A DNA stretch of 64,000 nucleotides from Symbiodinium natans (GCA_905221605.1 CAJNDS010001558.1:124001-188000), one strand, 5' to 3'; numbered from the stretch's first letter, positions 54,901-62,136 are shown. Made by a program: numbers and translations. The notes: generated by a model not told the origin, from the sequence alone.

Positions 54901-56615
54901 TAAGGCTTAAGGCTTAGGGTTTAGGGTTTGCGAGCTCAGCGTCGCAAAGCAACGCGCTCTGCGTTTCCCCCCTTCCCCCGCCCCCCGAACAGTCTGCCCC
55001 CTCCCCCACCTCCCCCTGGACCTGAAGCCGTAACCCCCTGAAACCAAATACCCTAATCCATAAAACCCTGAGCCCCCCCGACACCAACCCTAAACATTAA
55101 AACCTTAAAACCCTAAGCGGTATAACCCTAAGCCTTATACCCTAAAAACCTACACTGCCTAAACTAGCCTAAAACCCTCAAGCACTTAAACCCTAAAAGC
55201 CCTAAAACCCTGGACCCCACAGTCCCGCCGGAGCACGACCACAGATGCCACCGTGTCTTACGTGTCTCATGCATATCTTAACTTTAAGTCAGCGCAATCA
55301 AACCCATTGAAATGTCAATTCCATGTTGCTTTCCGGGCGTCATCGAGTCTTCCACCCACATTGAACCAAAGAGCCTTGGGTGCACTATGGCACCTGTATG
55401 TTTGTAGCCGCCATACATTGGCACCAACATCATCCGATTTATCATCTCTATCTAGTTGTAATGCAAGCTCCCCCAAAATACCCATTCGAGCGAGGTCCCT
55501 AAATTAACCTCCGCTGCAGGCTCTAAACCCTAAGCCCCAAACCCCTACGTAGCCCCCCAAACCCGAAATCACCAACCCCAAACCCCTAAACCCAAGCACC
55601 CGAGGGAGCCCCCTCCCCTCCCTCCACAAGCTGAGTCTGCACTTTCGATTTCGGGCGTTTAGGGTTTAGGCTTTAGGGCTTTCGGTTTTAGCGCTTTCGG
55701 GCGTGGGCCTTTAGGGCTTTAGGGCCTTTAGGGCTTTAGGTCGTTATGGCTTTAGGGCTTTAGGGGTGGTTGGAGGGTGCAGAATACTAAAAGTTCCAGG
55801 TCCACGTGTTCTTACTTTGATTTGCGAGGGTGGGCATTTATGGGAATCCACTCCTCCGTCCTCCTTACGCATCAGCAAGAACCAATCCTAGCCTAAGCCC
55901 TCAGCCCCAAAGCCTCAACCGTTTAACCCTAAACCCCACTCCCTCGAGGACCCTTACAGCATTTCCGAATCCACCTCTTTGCTTATACCGAGGACCCCAC
56001 CGCGCATCCCAGGGTACGGGCCCTGAAGTGGCGTTCCGCGTTCAACTGTCTAGGATGCCCAGTAGTGCACTTGTTCCCTTTTTGGGGGGTTCAGGTTCCC
56101 TTAGAAAGCTCCTTTAAGCCAAAAAAGGCACCTGTTTGAGGTTTCTGGACAACCTAGCTGTATTTTCTTATCGGTTTAGGGTTTAGCAGTTTAAGGGTTT
56201 AGGGTTTAGGGTCAGGGTTTCGGTTTTGGGGTTTAGGTTTTAAGTTCAACGGTCTTTACTTGTGAAGGACGGTGGGGGGTGGGGTGGGTCTTTAAACCCT
56301 GCAGGCCCTGTAAGCCCAAAAGACCCCAAAATCCCAATAAACCCTATAAACCCTGGAAACCCCCATAAAACCTATCAAACCTTATAAACACCTCTAAATC
56401 CCTATAACCCCTAAGCCATCAACCTCATTGTATCAACCCAATGAAAACCCTATATCAACCCTAAACTACTCCTAAACCCTGAACCCTGAACCCTAAGCCC
56501 TAAACCCCTGAACCCTGAACCCTAACCTCCCAGAAAGTTTCCTGAGGCCCTCTGCGACCTGGTGGCCCAGTGCCTCTGCCGGAATCCCTCAGAGCGCTGC
56601 GACGCGAAAGCGCTC
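42916..56615 (+). CDS. MKK: STE7/MAPKK-type protein kinase, 18 microexons (gene-level entry)
   Basis: Eighteen exons of 22-83 nt (812 nt in all) are spread over 13.7 kb, about 6 per cent coding, and splice in one frame into a whole kinase domain. In order: glycine loop GRGASGVV, VAVK lysine, helix-C glutamate in LLREIQ, hinge VLEFMDLGSL, helix QVAIALEFLH, catalytic loop HRDVKPQN, DFGISK, FVGTATYMSPER, YPSDVWSVG, LWELAEGRHP and a final-lobe RNPSER. The FVGT...YMSPER pair is typical of MAP kinase kinases, which phosphorylate Thr and Tyr of MAP kinases in the cytosol. All catalytic residues are present. Introns are 297-1700 bp, with GC (8), GT (6) and GA (3) donors. Which MAP kinase it acts on cannot be told. 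The N-terminus is unresolved; the C-terminus may continue beyond 60.2 kb. Confidence 0.93.
43296..43354 (+). CDS. MKK: Kinase exon 1, glycine-rich loop
   Basis: Acceptor CCCAG|GCT. It encodes AFGESLGRGASGVVRRATL, kinase subdomain I (GxGxxGxV). The donor CTGAG|GACC is GA type and leaves two bases completed by the next exon. Confidence 0.88.
43768..43862. repeat. CCCTAAA array at the 3' end of kinase intron 1
   Basis: Thirteen units ending about 34 bp before exon 2; G-rich TTTAGGG-type repeat (43397-43480) occupies the 5' part of the same intron. Confidence 0.95.
43897..43918 (+). CDS. MKK: Kinase exon 2, 22-nt microexon (TTGQTVA)
   Basis: Acceptor GGCCAG|G, donor GTAGCG|GCGG. It encodes TTGQTVA and brings the chain to the V-A of the VAVK motif, with Val and Lys at the start of exon 3. 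Confidence 0.8.
44300..44427. mobile_element. Short inverted-repeat element, family 6 (in kinase intron 2)
   Basis: TTGGGATGTTCCCCCTTAGA at the left; ACTGTTAGTACAAGGGAGAA then CATCCC at the right. The commonest family here: other copies near 46721, 49112, 52844 and 53173, and partial ones at 33446 and 47109. Confidence 0.85.
44515..44586 (+). CDS. MKK: Kinase exon 3, ATP-binding lysine and helix C
   Basis: Acceptor CCTGAG|GTG, donor CTGAAG|GCCC. It encodes VKSIQVGDRSRREQLLREIQ followed by GLLK. The lysine (44518-44520) is the VAVK lysine and the glutamate (44566-44568) its helix-C partner. Confidence 0.9.
44607..44780. repeat. TTTAGGG array at the 5' end of kinase intron 3
   Basis: About 24 units with a TTGGGG interruption, starting 20 bp after the exon 3 donor. 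Confidence 0.96.
45508..46070. repeat. CCCTATAAA array at the 3' end of kinase intron 3
   Basis: Over 45 units of a 9-bp variant (CCCTATAAA/CCCTATGAA), with a unique break at 45610-45700. The INPINPINP frame is translated repeat. It ends 10 bp before exon 4. Confidence 0.95.
46081..46119 (+). CDS. MKK: Kinase exon 4 (GCLVQWYAK)
   Basis: Acceptor CAACAG|GCG, donor GCGAAG|GCCT. AQGCGCLVQWYAK matches the strand-4 region of MAPKKs (cxxLVxfYga). Confidence 0.85.
46606..46638 (+). CDS. MKK: Kinase exon 5 (AGMAEGDGSKL)
   Basis: Acceptor CTTGAG|GCC, donor TTG|GTTC. This short loop before the hinge is supported by phase and by joining directly to VLEFMD, as expected between strands 4 and 5. Confidence 0.7.
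46721..46820. mobile_element. Family 6 inverted-repeat element (kinase intron 5)
   Basis: Left TTGAGATGTTCCCCCTTAAG, right GGACTGTTAGTAGAAGGGTG; the internal CTTGATAGGG/CCCTATAAGG arms are also complementary. Confidence 0.82.
47463..47495 (+). CDS. MKK: Kinase exon 6, hinge (VLEFMDLGSLA)
   Basis: The acceptor is the repeat itself: the intron ends ...CCCTAAACCCTAAG|GTT. VLEFMDLGSLA is the hinge and helix-D start (VLEYMDGGSL in MAPKKs). The donor is GCC|GTGG. Confidence 0.92.
47559..47702. mobile_element. Short inverted-repeat element, family 4 copy 2 (kinase intron 6)
   Basis: TTGGAGGTTCATGGTACTTA at the left, TAAGTACCATGAATCTCTAA at the right, with TATAAGTGTACTTATAACCC repeats inside. Clear homologue of 22331-22465. 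Confidence 0.85.
48331..48379 (+). CDS. MKK: Kinase exon 7 (DLLLRLGGPLPAPGLR)
   Basis: Acceptor AGCCAG|GAT, donor CGCT|GTCG. It continues GSLA with DLLLRLGGPLPAPGLR, as in GSLADVLKRxGGPIPEPxL of plant-type MAPKKs. Confidence 0.8.
48754..48793 (+). CDS. MKK: Kinase exon 8, helix E (GQVAIALEFLHA)
   Basis: The best acceptor is GTGCAG|GG. The frame GQVAIALEFLHA matches helix E (QVLxGLxYLH). The donor GCCAG|GCCG leaves AG for the next exon. Confidence 0.83.
49112..49210. mobile_element. Family 6 inverted-repeat element (kinase intron 8)
   Basis: TTGGGATGTTCCTCCTATAC at the left; CCTATTAAGGACTGTTAGTA at the right. Lies about 80 bp before exon 9. Confidence 0.82.
49287..49316 (+). CDS. MKK: Kinase exon 9, catalytic loop (CILHRDVKPQ)
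   Basis: Acceptor GGGAG|G, donor CCACA|GATG (GA type). HRDVKPQ carries the catalytic Asp (49303-49305) and the loop Lys. The Asn follows in exon 10. Confidence 0.93.
49601..49703. mobile_element. Short inverted-repeat element, family 7 (kinase intron 9)
   Basis: AGGGTTCATTTGTAGTACTA at the left and TAGTACTACAAATGGACCCT at the right, with ATGGAATTAGGT/ACCTAATTCC inside: a near-perfect 40-bp-arm hairpin. Confidence 0.88.
50063..50090 (+). CDS. MKK: Kinase exon 10 (NILHNSAGE)
   Basis: Acceptor CACCAG|G completes the Gln codon of KPQ and gives NILHNSAGE (compare NILVNSxGEVKLTDFG). The donor GGTGAG|GCGC must be used to keep phase 0 into VKLTDFG. Confidence 0.9.
50525..50572 (+). CDS. MKK: Kinase exon 11, DFG motif
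   Basis: Acceptor ACCAG|GTG, donor AAGCAG|GCTC. VKLTDFGISKAVDSKQ contains the Mg-binding DFG Asp (50537-50539) and the start of the activation loop. Confidence 0.95.
50918..51035. mobile_element. Family 1 element interrupted by a CCCTAAA array (kinase intron 11)
   Basis: Right end GGGGGGTAGTATAAAGGGGG and GCAGTAGGTGAACCCGTGA resemble 4880-4910; instead of the usual interior there are nine CCCTAAA units (50931-50994). Confidence 0.55.
51045..51076 (+). CDS. MKK: Kinase exon 12, activation segment (DATATFVGTA)
   Basis: Acceptor GTGCAG|GAT, donor CCAC|GTTC. DATATFVGTA is the MAPKK activation segment; the Thr residues occupy the region MAPKK kinases phosphorylate in other members. Confidence 0.93.
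51921..51951 (+). CDS. MKK: Kinase exon 13 (YMSPERHLGD)
   Basis: Acceptor CTTCAG|G, donor GGCGAC|GTGC. YMSPER is the MAPKK version of the APE motif. Confidence 0.94.
52542..52668. mobile_element. Short inverted-repeat element, family 5 copy 2 (kinase intron 13)
   Basis: Same GGTGGGGCCCCCTTAC and ACTAGGGGGCCC ends and interior modules as 32409-32531, with a few substitutions. Confidence 0.85.
52706..52741 (+). CDS. MKK: Kinase exon 14 (DYSYPSDVWSVG)
   Basis: Acceptor CTGCAG|GAC, donor GTGGGG|GTTG. YPSDVWSVG is subdomain IX with the invariant Asp. Confidence 0.94.
52844..52944. mobile_element. Family 6 inverted-repeat element (kinase intron 14, first)
   Basis: TTGGGATGTTTCCCCCTTAG at the left; ACAAGGGAGAACATCCCAA at the right. 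Confidence 0.85.
53173..53270. mobile_element. Family 6 inverted-repeat element (kinase intron 14, second)
   Basis: CTTGGGATGCTCCCCTTATG at the left, AGTGGAAACATCCCAAG at the right, with a G-run (53219-53233) inside. Two copies of the family occupy one intron. Confidence 0.82.
53687..53722 (+). CDS. MKK: Kinase exon 15 (VLWELAEGRHPL)
   Basis: Acceptor CTTTAG|GTC. VLWELAEGRHP matches the GxxLxELAxGxxPF helix. The end is placed at TTA|GCCG to keep phase with exon 16, but the frame stays open further. Confidence 0.85.
54585..54757. repeat. CCCTAAG array at the 3' end of kinase intron 15
   Basis: About 23 units of the CCCTAAG variant, almost without CCCTAAA. Every unit carries an AG dinucleotide; it ends 17 bp before the inferred exon 16. 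Confidence 0.96.
54775..54833 (+). CDS. MKK: Kinase exon 16 (RQALWQALCEETEPRLA)
   Basis: The frame RPTRQALWQALCEETEPRLA sits where MAPKKs have (e)LWxxIxxEPxPxL. The acceptor GGAG|CGC lacks the following G; an alternative AG lies at 54757-54758. The donor is CTCGC|GCGG. Confidence 0.78.
56534..56615 (+). CDS. MKK: Kinase exon 17, C-lobe (FPEALCDLVAQCLCRNPSER)
   Basis: Acceptor CCCAG|AAAG. The frame includes KFPEALCDLVAQCLCRNPSE, then RCDAKAL, matching FSxxFxDFVxxCLxKxPxxR with the invariant Arg of subdomain XI. The Pro normally after that Arg is Cys. The end could be 56615 (CTC|GCGG) or 56619 (GCGG|GCCG); the second is in phase with the exon at 60222. Confidence 0.88.
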
Positions 56616-58074
56616 GCGGGCCGGGAGCCCGAAGAAAACACAGGGGTCTAGGGTTTAGGGTTTAGGGTTTCGGGTTTAGGGTTTCGGGTTTAGGGTTTCG
56701 GGTTTAGAGTTTAGGGTTTAAGGTTTAGGGTTTAGGGTTTAGGAGTCGTTCTCTAAATCAGGGAGTTTTTTGTTGGGCCGGGCTTGAGGTCGTTCTTGAC
56801 ATGGTGTGTATGTCGTGAAGTCGTTTGGAGCCTACCCTTTCTTTCATGAGGCTTCGCGTTGCCAAGTGAGGACATGTGCACCCAGCTGTGATATCAAGGG
56901 GCCTTGTATAGCATGAACCCCTCAGAAGCAGCAGAAACAAGGACCCTTCCCACCAACACATGCACCAAGATGTCAGCCGAGCCCAAGATTTTCCACAGCA
57001 CCCTGCTTGCAGACCGCTTAGACTCCTTAAGGGGCATGCCCCACGAGCCTTCGAATCAACAGCCGGCCGTCCGGGCCGCTGAGCCACCTGGACGACCTCA
57101 AGAGTGAGCAAAGAGCCATAAAGAGCCCTAAACCCGAAGTCCCATAAAGAGAATGGTCTCGCATATGTTCACAAAGCTGCCTTAGATACCGGGGCCTATT
57201 CTGCCCATGGTGGCGGATGCCTGCCCCTGCTGCAGCTGCTGCTGCTGCAGGACAGGATGCCAAGCTTCATTGGAGGATTGGGGTGCTATGGGTGAAGCAG
57301 CCTCCAGTGCCATTCAGGTTCCGGGTTCTACAAGGTGCCAGGAGCAAGTTCTGAGCCCGGGCGCGAGGCCATACTAGTCATCAGAGGAGGTGTCATGCCA
57401 CATCATCTACTCTGGTTATGCGGGAACGTATTGCCACACTAGCCAAGCATCGCCAGAGCAAAGCAACTACACTTGACACCAATCCTGCATTCTTAGCTGG
57501 CGATTCTAGCTCCTGTGTGAAGCCTGTTAACGGTGCGGTCTGGACCTATCGAAGCACGAAATGGCCACTTGGCATTGATACTGCACAAACGCCATGGGAT
57601 TCGCAGGACGTGCTCAAGCCTGTCAGCCATTTATAGCCAGCAGCCTGTAATACAGAGCAACAGGAATGTCCAAGACGCGGACGAAGGACGAAGCAGCTTC
57701 TGCTAGCACACTTTTTTTGAATTGCATTCGCCCAGCAAACACATTCGCAAGCTGTAGCCCACCAGTTCTTTTCCGCTGAACGTGTAGTGCCCGAGGGCAC
57801 TGCAGCCATGCCGAAGTTCTCCTTGTACGCAAGGCTCCGGGCAGCTGAAGAGGAGGCTGGCAAGGACAAGCTGCGTACGAGGCTCGTGCAGTTTCTTGGT
57901 ACTGTCACCAACCCACGTCTGTATTCCGGCATCTTTCGGTTTTCGGTTTACACCCAGGTTGATGGTCCATGCTAGCAGATAGCACCTGCAGCAGATAGTA
58001 GCTGACGGAAGCAGGCACTTCATGACACCCATGTCCGAAAGCCAAGGCTTCTTGTGGTGCTGGAGACCACCTCC
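56616..58074. other. Repeat change-over and upstream region of the intronless gene
   Basis: TTTAGGG-type repeats run from 56650 to about 56745 and then stop. From 56750 the sequence is unique. A + strand ATG frame 56913-57107 (MNPSEAAETRTLPTNTCTKM...) and frames at 57418-57636 and 57808-57975 look weakly coding; the minus-strand frames 56758-57111 and 57546-57932 overlap them and look less so. No recognisable promoter; dinoflagellate genes usually lack TATA boxes. Confidence 0.5.
57808..57975 (+). CDS. Small coding-like frame upstream of the membrane-protein ORF
   Basis: From ATG at 57808 the frame reads MPKFSLYARLRAAEEEAGKD and runs 55 codons to TAG at 57973. Composition is protein-like (charged helix then LVQFLGTVTNPRLYSGIFRF). 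It shares the frame of the 560-codon ORF, separated by stops at 57973 and 58003, so it may be an upstream ORF, a separate small gene or a relic of a longer N-terminus. Another same-frame ORF with ATG lies at 57418-57636. Confidence 0.35.
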   Translation: MPKFSLYARLRAAEEEAGKDKLRTRLVQFLGTVTNPRLYSGIFRFSVYTQVDGPC

Positions 58075-59757
58075 ATGCTGTGTTTCGTTCAAGTGGCGAC
58101 CCTCACCCATGGAGTCTTCATAGTGATCCCGCTTGCAGCTCTATTGCTGGCTGCTGCAATCCGATTTCACTCGAGGCCGCGCATCCTGGTAACTGAGCCG
58201 CTTTGCCTACTATGGCCTCAGAACCAGTCGAGACATGGCCTTGCACGAGAGCAAGTCTCCAGCGTGAGGTTTGTGGCGTTTGTGTGTCTCCTGAAGCTGG
58301 TCTGCTCTGCTTCCTTCTGGGCGAGCCCCGCGAGCATCGGCCTCTTGCAAGACTTCTGCCCCGATTCAGTCCCCTTACCGAACTGCACACGCTACGCCGA
58401 CAAGACAGGAAACATGCGGTGTGCATACATCAATCTCATGTTAGAAGCGCCAGATGCCAAACGCAAACAACTTTACGCAAGGGTCGGTGACCCATGCTGG
58501 GACCAGTGCGCCGGTTGCAGTCCCGAAGAAAATGTGTCTGGTCGATGGTTCAAGCGCATTTCTTTTCGTTGTGATCCTGCTGAGGATTGCTATCTGTCTT
58601 GCTGCCAGTGCCTGCACTGCCACCTTTCGCCTGCACTGCCAAACTGGCTAAAGCAAGGATGCAGCACCCAGGCCTTCGCTCCGACAGTTGCAATGGAGCT
58701 CTATGTTTATGCAAAGGAGGGGGAAGTATACACCCCAGAGCCTGTCCCATACTACGAGAACCGGACCTGGCACTCCGAAAACACGATGCTCGCACAACTC
58801 TCTCGCTGCGCCTTGACCCACGGCAAGAACGAAACCATTCAAGTCCAGGCAGTGGTGCCAGTTGTCGCGGCACTCCAGTGCCTGCCCTTGGGTGCCCTGA
58901 TAGCCTGCATCTTGCTCGGCATGCTGTGGCCTATGCTCAGGAGCGGAAGTGCCTTTGACATGCTGGGCAATGCGCAGATGGACCTCAACACCCTTGAAGC
59001 CATAGATGCTAAGGCAGCGCAGCTCCGAGACCAGATTGCGCACAGAAGGCTGCCATCCTCACCAAAAGTGAAATTCCAGCTATGGATGGAGATGGTTCTT
59101 TTCATGCTGGACTATTTGTCGGACTACAACTGCCTCCTACAGTTCTTCCTACAAGGGGCCTACGCCGCAGCAGCCGTGCAGGTTGCTATCATCGTCGCTC
59201 CGCTGGCCTTAGACTGCTACCGTGGGAAGATACAGCTAGTCGAGGTTCTGAGCGGATTTGCAGCTTCGCGCAGAAAGGGCTTCCCCACAGACAAGTTCAT
59301 TTTGGCACTTCGTTCAGAGAAAAGCATTGAAGCTCCACTGTCGATGTTCCTGCAGTACTACACTCTACTGCGCACCACCAGTGCTTCGGGGATCTGGAGT
59401 CTTTGCATCTCGATGCCCCTCAGCATTCTGTGCATCTCCAAGCATGTCTATGCCACCTTTGAGCTACACCTCTTGGAGGTGTTGGAGACAAGGCAGCAGC
59501 CAAGGCACCCCAACCACTCGGAGCTACAAAGCACGCCGCTGGGTTCAGCACAGGCCAGTGGCCCTCATCACAGTCCAGTTCCTCCCCTTTCAGCTGAAGG
59601 GTGGAGAAGACGCACGAGCCCCACAACTCAAGGCTCGCCGCCGGCGCCGAGTCCCATGCAGGCATACCCAGCCCGGCCCCCTGGCCTGGTACATCCAAGC
59701 CGAGGCGAGCTGCTTGACATCACTGTGGAGGACCAGAAGGTGAACAGCAAAGAGTAG
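58075..59757 (+). CDS. Intronless polytopic membrane protein, family unassigned
   Basis: The longest open frame of the window (560 codons from the first ATG, TAG at 59755). An in-frame stop at 58003 limits the 5' extension. Hydrophobic segments lie at about residues 7-29, 64-84, 255-285, 335-390 and 435-465. Between the second and third is a Cys-rich loop with several N-x-S/T sites (NCT, NVS, NRT, NET), likely extracellular or lumenal. The C-tail after about 475 is Pro/Ser/His-rich and probably cytosolic. Pattern and some residues of 335-465 (DYLSDYNCLLQFFLQG, EAPLSMFLQYYTLL) faintly recall XK-related scramblases, too weak to name it. It differs from its neighbours in having no introns and no telomere-like repeats, as expected of a retroposed cDNA or nested gene. 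Confidence 0.8.
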   Translation: MLCFVQVATLTHGVFIVIPLAALLLAAAIRFHSRPRILVTEPLCLLWPQNQSRHGLAREQVSSVRFVAFVCLLKLVCSASFWASPASIGLLQDFCPDSVPLPNCTRYADKTGNMRCAYINLMLEAPDAKRKQLYARVGDPCWDQCAGCSPEENVSGRWFKRISFRCDPAEDCYLSCCQCLHCHLSPALPNWLKQGCSTQAFAPTVAMELYVYAKEGEVYTPEPVPYYENRTWHSENTMLAQLSRCALTHGKNETIQVQAVVPVVAALQCLPLGALIACILLGMLWPMLRSGSAFDMLGNAQMDLNTLEAIDAKAAQLRDQIAHRRLPSSPKVKFQLWMEMVLFMLDYLSDYNCLLQFFLQGAYAAAAVQVAIIVAPLALDCYRGKIQLVEVLSGFAASRRKGFPTDKFILALRSEKSIEAPLSMFLQYYTLLRTTSASGIWSLCISMPLSILCISKHVYATFELHLLEVLETRQQPRHPNHSELQSTPLGSAQASGPHHSPVPPLSAEGWRRRTSPTTQGSPPAPSPMQAYPARPPGLVHPSRGELLDITVEDQKVNSKE

Positions 59758-60221
59758 ATTTAAGGTTTCACGCAATCTATGCATTGCAGAATTTATCACT
59801 ATGATCCCTCCACGCCATCCTTTAAGGGCCAAGGTGTGCGTGACTCTGGCAGTCTTCTGCCGATGTGAGTTTATGTAAGTCTTCTAGTTGGCCTCCGCTT
59901 GGGCTTTAGCCTGTTTTGGGGGCATTTGCATGACAAAGCTCAATTCCCAGCATTTTGCAAATTTCAACAAAATATATAGTCCACGCATGTGTCGTCAGAT
60001 CGTCAAAGCATCATTGCAGAAAGCACGAGCATCGAACATCGAACTCCCCCTTGCGACTTTGCAGATGCAGGTCAGTGCACACCATTGCCTTTCACAGCGG
60101 AACCCCCCCCCCCCCCACCAAACCCCTAAACCCTAAACCCTAAACCCTAAACCCCAAACCCTAAACCCTAAACCCTAAACCCTAAACCCTAAACCCTAAA
60201 CCCACCTTGGTTCCTCGTCAG
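59758..60221. other. Downstream region of the intronless gene and return of CCCTAAA repeats
   Basis: About 350 bp of unique, moderately AT-rich sequence follow the TAG stop. A C-run (60105-60117) then leads into a CCCTAAA array (60118-60203) ending just before the acceptor CGTCAG at 60221. No convincing coding frame. Confidence 0.6.
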
Positions 60222-60271
60222 GGCTGCGTGGGGATACGGAGAACGTGGGGATCGGCGTTGTGTCTCGACTC
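60222..60271 (+). CDS. Candidate exon, chain C 1 (LRGDTENVGIGVVSRL)
   Basis: Acceptor GTCAG|GG, GC donor CTC|GCTT (frame stays open to 60320 with a GT alternative). LRGDTENVGIGVVSRL is clearly protein-like. It starts in phase 1, matching an alternative end of kinase exon 17 at 56619. Family not recognised. Confidence 0.55.
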
Positions 60272-60522
60272 GCTTCCCGGAACGGTCAGCTCTCTGTGGT
60301 CGTTCCTTGGGGCCCGGCGAGTACCTCGGGTGCCCCCAAAAAGAACCATCAGCTAAGCCCTGAACCCCAAATGCTTAAACCCTAGCCCCGTGAAACCCTA
60401 AACCTCCAAAATAAACCCCTCAAACCCCTCAAACCCCCCTAAACCCCTAAAACCCACTGAAACCCCTCAAACCCCCTCAAAACGCCCTCAAACCCCTTCA
60501 AAGCCCCCTAAAACCAGAACAG

Positions 60523-60578
60523 GCTCTGCGGAGGACCTTTGCCGCGCAGGGGATGATGGCCATGCCCTCCCGGCCGAG
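60523..60578 (+). CDS. Candidate exon, chain C 2 (ALRRTFAAQGMMAMPSRP)
   Basis: Acceptor AACAG|GCT, donor CCGAG|GCCT. Phase 0 in, phase 2 out, matching its neighbours. Flanked upstream by CCCTCAAA-type and downstream by a long TTTAGGG array. Confidence 0.5.
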
Positions 60579-60587
60579 GCCTGGTTG

Positions 60588-60800
60588 GTTTAGGGTTTAG
60601 GGTTTAGGGTTTAGGGTTAGGGTTTAGGGTTTAGGGTTTAGGGTTTAGGGTTTAGGGTTTAGGGTTTAGGGTTTAGGGTTTAGGGTTTAGGGTTTAGGGT
60701 TTAGGGTTTAGGGTTTAGGGTTTAGGGTTTAGGGTTTAGGGTTTAGGGTTTAGGGTTTAGGGTTTAGGGTTTAGGGTTTAGGGTTTAGGGTTTGGGTTTT
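60588..60800. repeat. TTTAGGG array, about 30 units
   Basis: Starts 10 bp after candidate exon C2 and matches the complement of the CCCTAAA-type repeat near 61130-61205. Confidence 0.97.
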
Positions 60801-61244
60801 GGGTTTCGGGTTTAGGGTTTAAGGTTTCGCTTTAGGGTTGAGGGTTTAGGGTTGAGGGTTTCGGGTTGAAGGGTTCGGCGTTCCGACCCTTCAGAGTTGA
60901 GATCCCAGACCTTACGCCAAAGACCACGCCCCTGAACCATAAACCCTATAAACCCTATAAACCCTATAAACCCTATAAACCCTATAAACCCTATAAACCC
61001 CAAACCCCTTACCCTAAGGCTCCAAATAACCCTATAAGGTAGGAACTTATTTTCAGACTTTAGACCCCAATGTAGGTATTATTTGTATACTCGGAGCCCT
61101 AGGGTTATCCTGCAAGATCTCACCCTAAACCCCAAACCCCAAACCCTAAACCCCAAACCCCGAACCCCTAAACCCCAAACCCTAAACCCCAAACCCTAAC
61201 CCTAAACCCCACAAACTCTATCCTGCAAGATCTCTCGCAAGAAG

Positions 61245-61292
61245 GGAGCTCCTGCTCGAGCACTTCCAGCTGCCCAAGCCCGCGCGTTGCGG
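61245..61292 (+). CDS. Candidate exon, chain C 3 (ELLLEHFQLPKPARC)
   Basis: Acceptor AGAAG|G, donor TGCGG|GCTA. ELLLEHFQLPKPARC is protein-like and in phase with both neighbours. Confidence 0.5.
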
Positions 61293-61935
61293 GCTAGCCT
61301 TCGCGGCTGTGTGGCCTTGGCGGGCACAGCAGCAGGGGGTTTGCAGGGTTTCGGGTTTAGGGTTTCTGGGTTTATGGGGTTTAATTATAGCCGTCTAGTG
61401 TTTAGGGGATCTAGTTGTTTAGGGGTATTCGGGCAGGGGTTTAGTTAGGGTTAATTACTTAGGGTTCAGAGTTAGGGGGTTCGGCGGCTGAAAGAACCCT
61501 CGTTTGAAAGGCCAATGTGGTGAATTTACTCGAGTCGGGTTCTCATACTATGGCCACTTCCCAAAATGTACCATAATCCTGATGAGAGGAACGCCCCAAT
61601 TTTCGAGAACTCCCATATGGGGCTGTACAAACGATGTGCTTGGGGTTTCGGGCTTTTGGGGCCTGGGGCTTGATAGTTAAGGGGGGAGGGTCCTCCTCGG
61701 ACCTACATCCTGAACCCCGAAATCCCCTACATGCCTTCAGCCCGGCCTACTTGAACCCTATGAACTCTCAACCGCAACCTGGACCCTGAAAAAACACCCA
61801 AACAACCTTAAACCCTAAACCCCAAACCCACCCAAAACCCTAAACCCCAAACCCTTTGTTTCCTGAACCTAAACCCTAAGCCCCGAACCCAAACCCTAAA
61901 CCCTAAACCCTCCAAGTCCCAACAGCGTCGCTGAG

Positions 61936-61998
61936 GTTCTGGATCCTGGCCTTCGCGCTCAGCGTGGCGGCGCTGTACCTCCCTCGCTCATGGGATAT
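61936..61998 (+). CDS. Candidate exon, chain C 4, hydrophobic (FWILAFALSVAALYL)
   Basis: Acceptor GCTGAG|G, donor GATAT|GTGT. FWILAFALSVAALYLPRSWD could be a membrane segment or a buried helix. Confidence 0.5.
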
Positions 61999-62136
61999 GT
62001 GTCTTCGGGGGGGTTTTTAGAGGGTTTAGGGTTTTGGGGGCTTAGGGTTCAGGAACCTTTTCCCAGAGTTCATGGGGTCAAACCCTAAGCCCTAAACCCT
62101 AAACCCTAAACCCTAAACCCTACAACGGCTTATGAG

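Noticed and set aside
56758-57932. Minus-strand frames of 117 and 128 codons
   Set aside because: Antisense to more protein-like plus-strand frames and without motifs.
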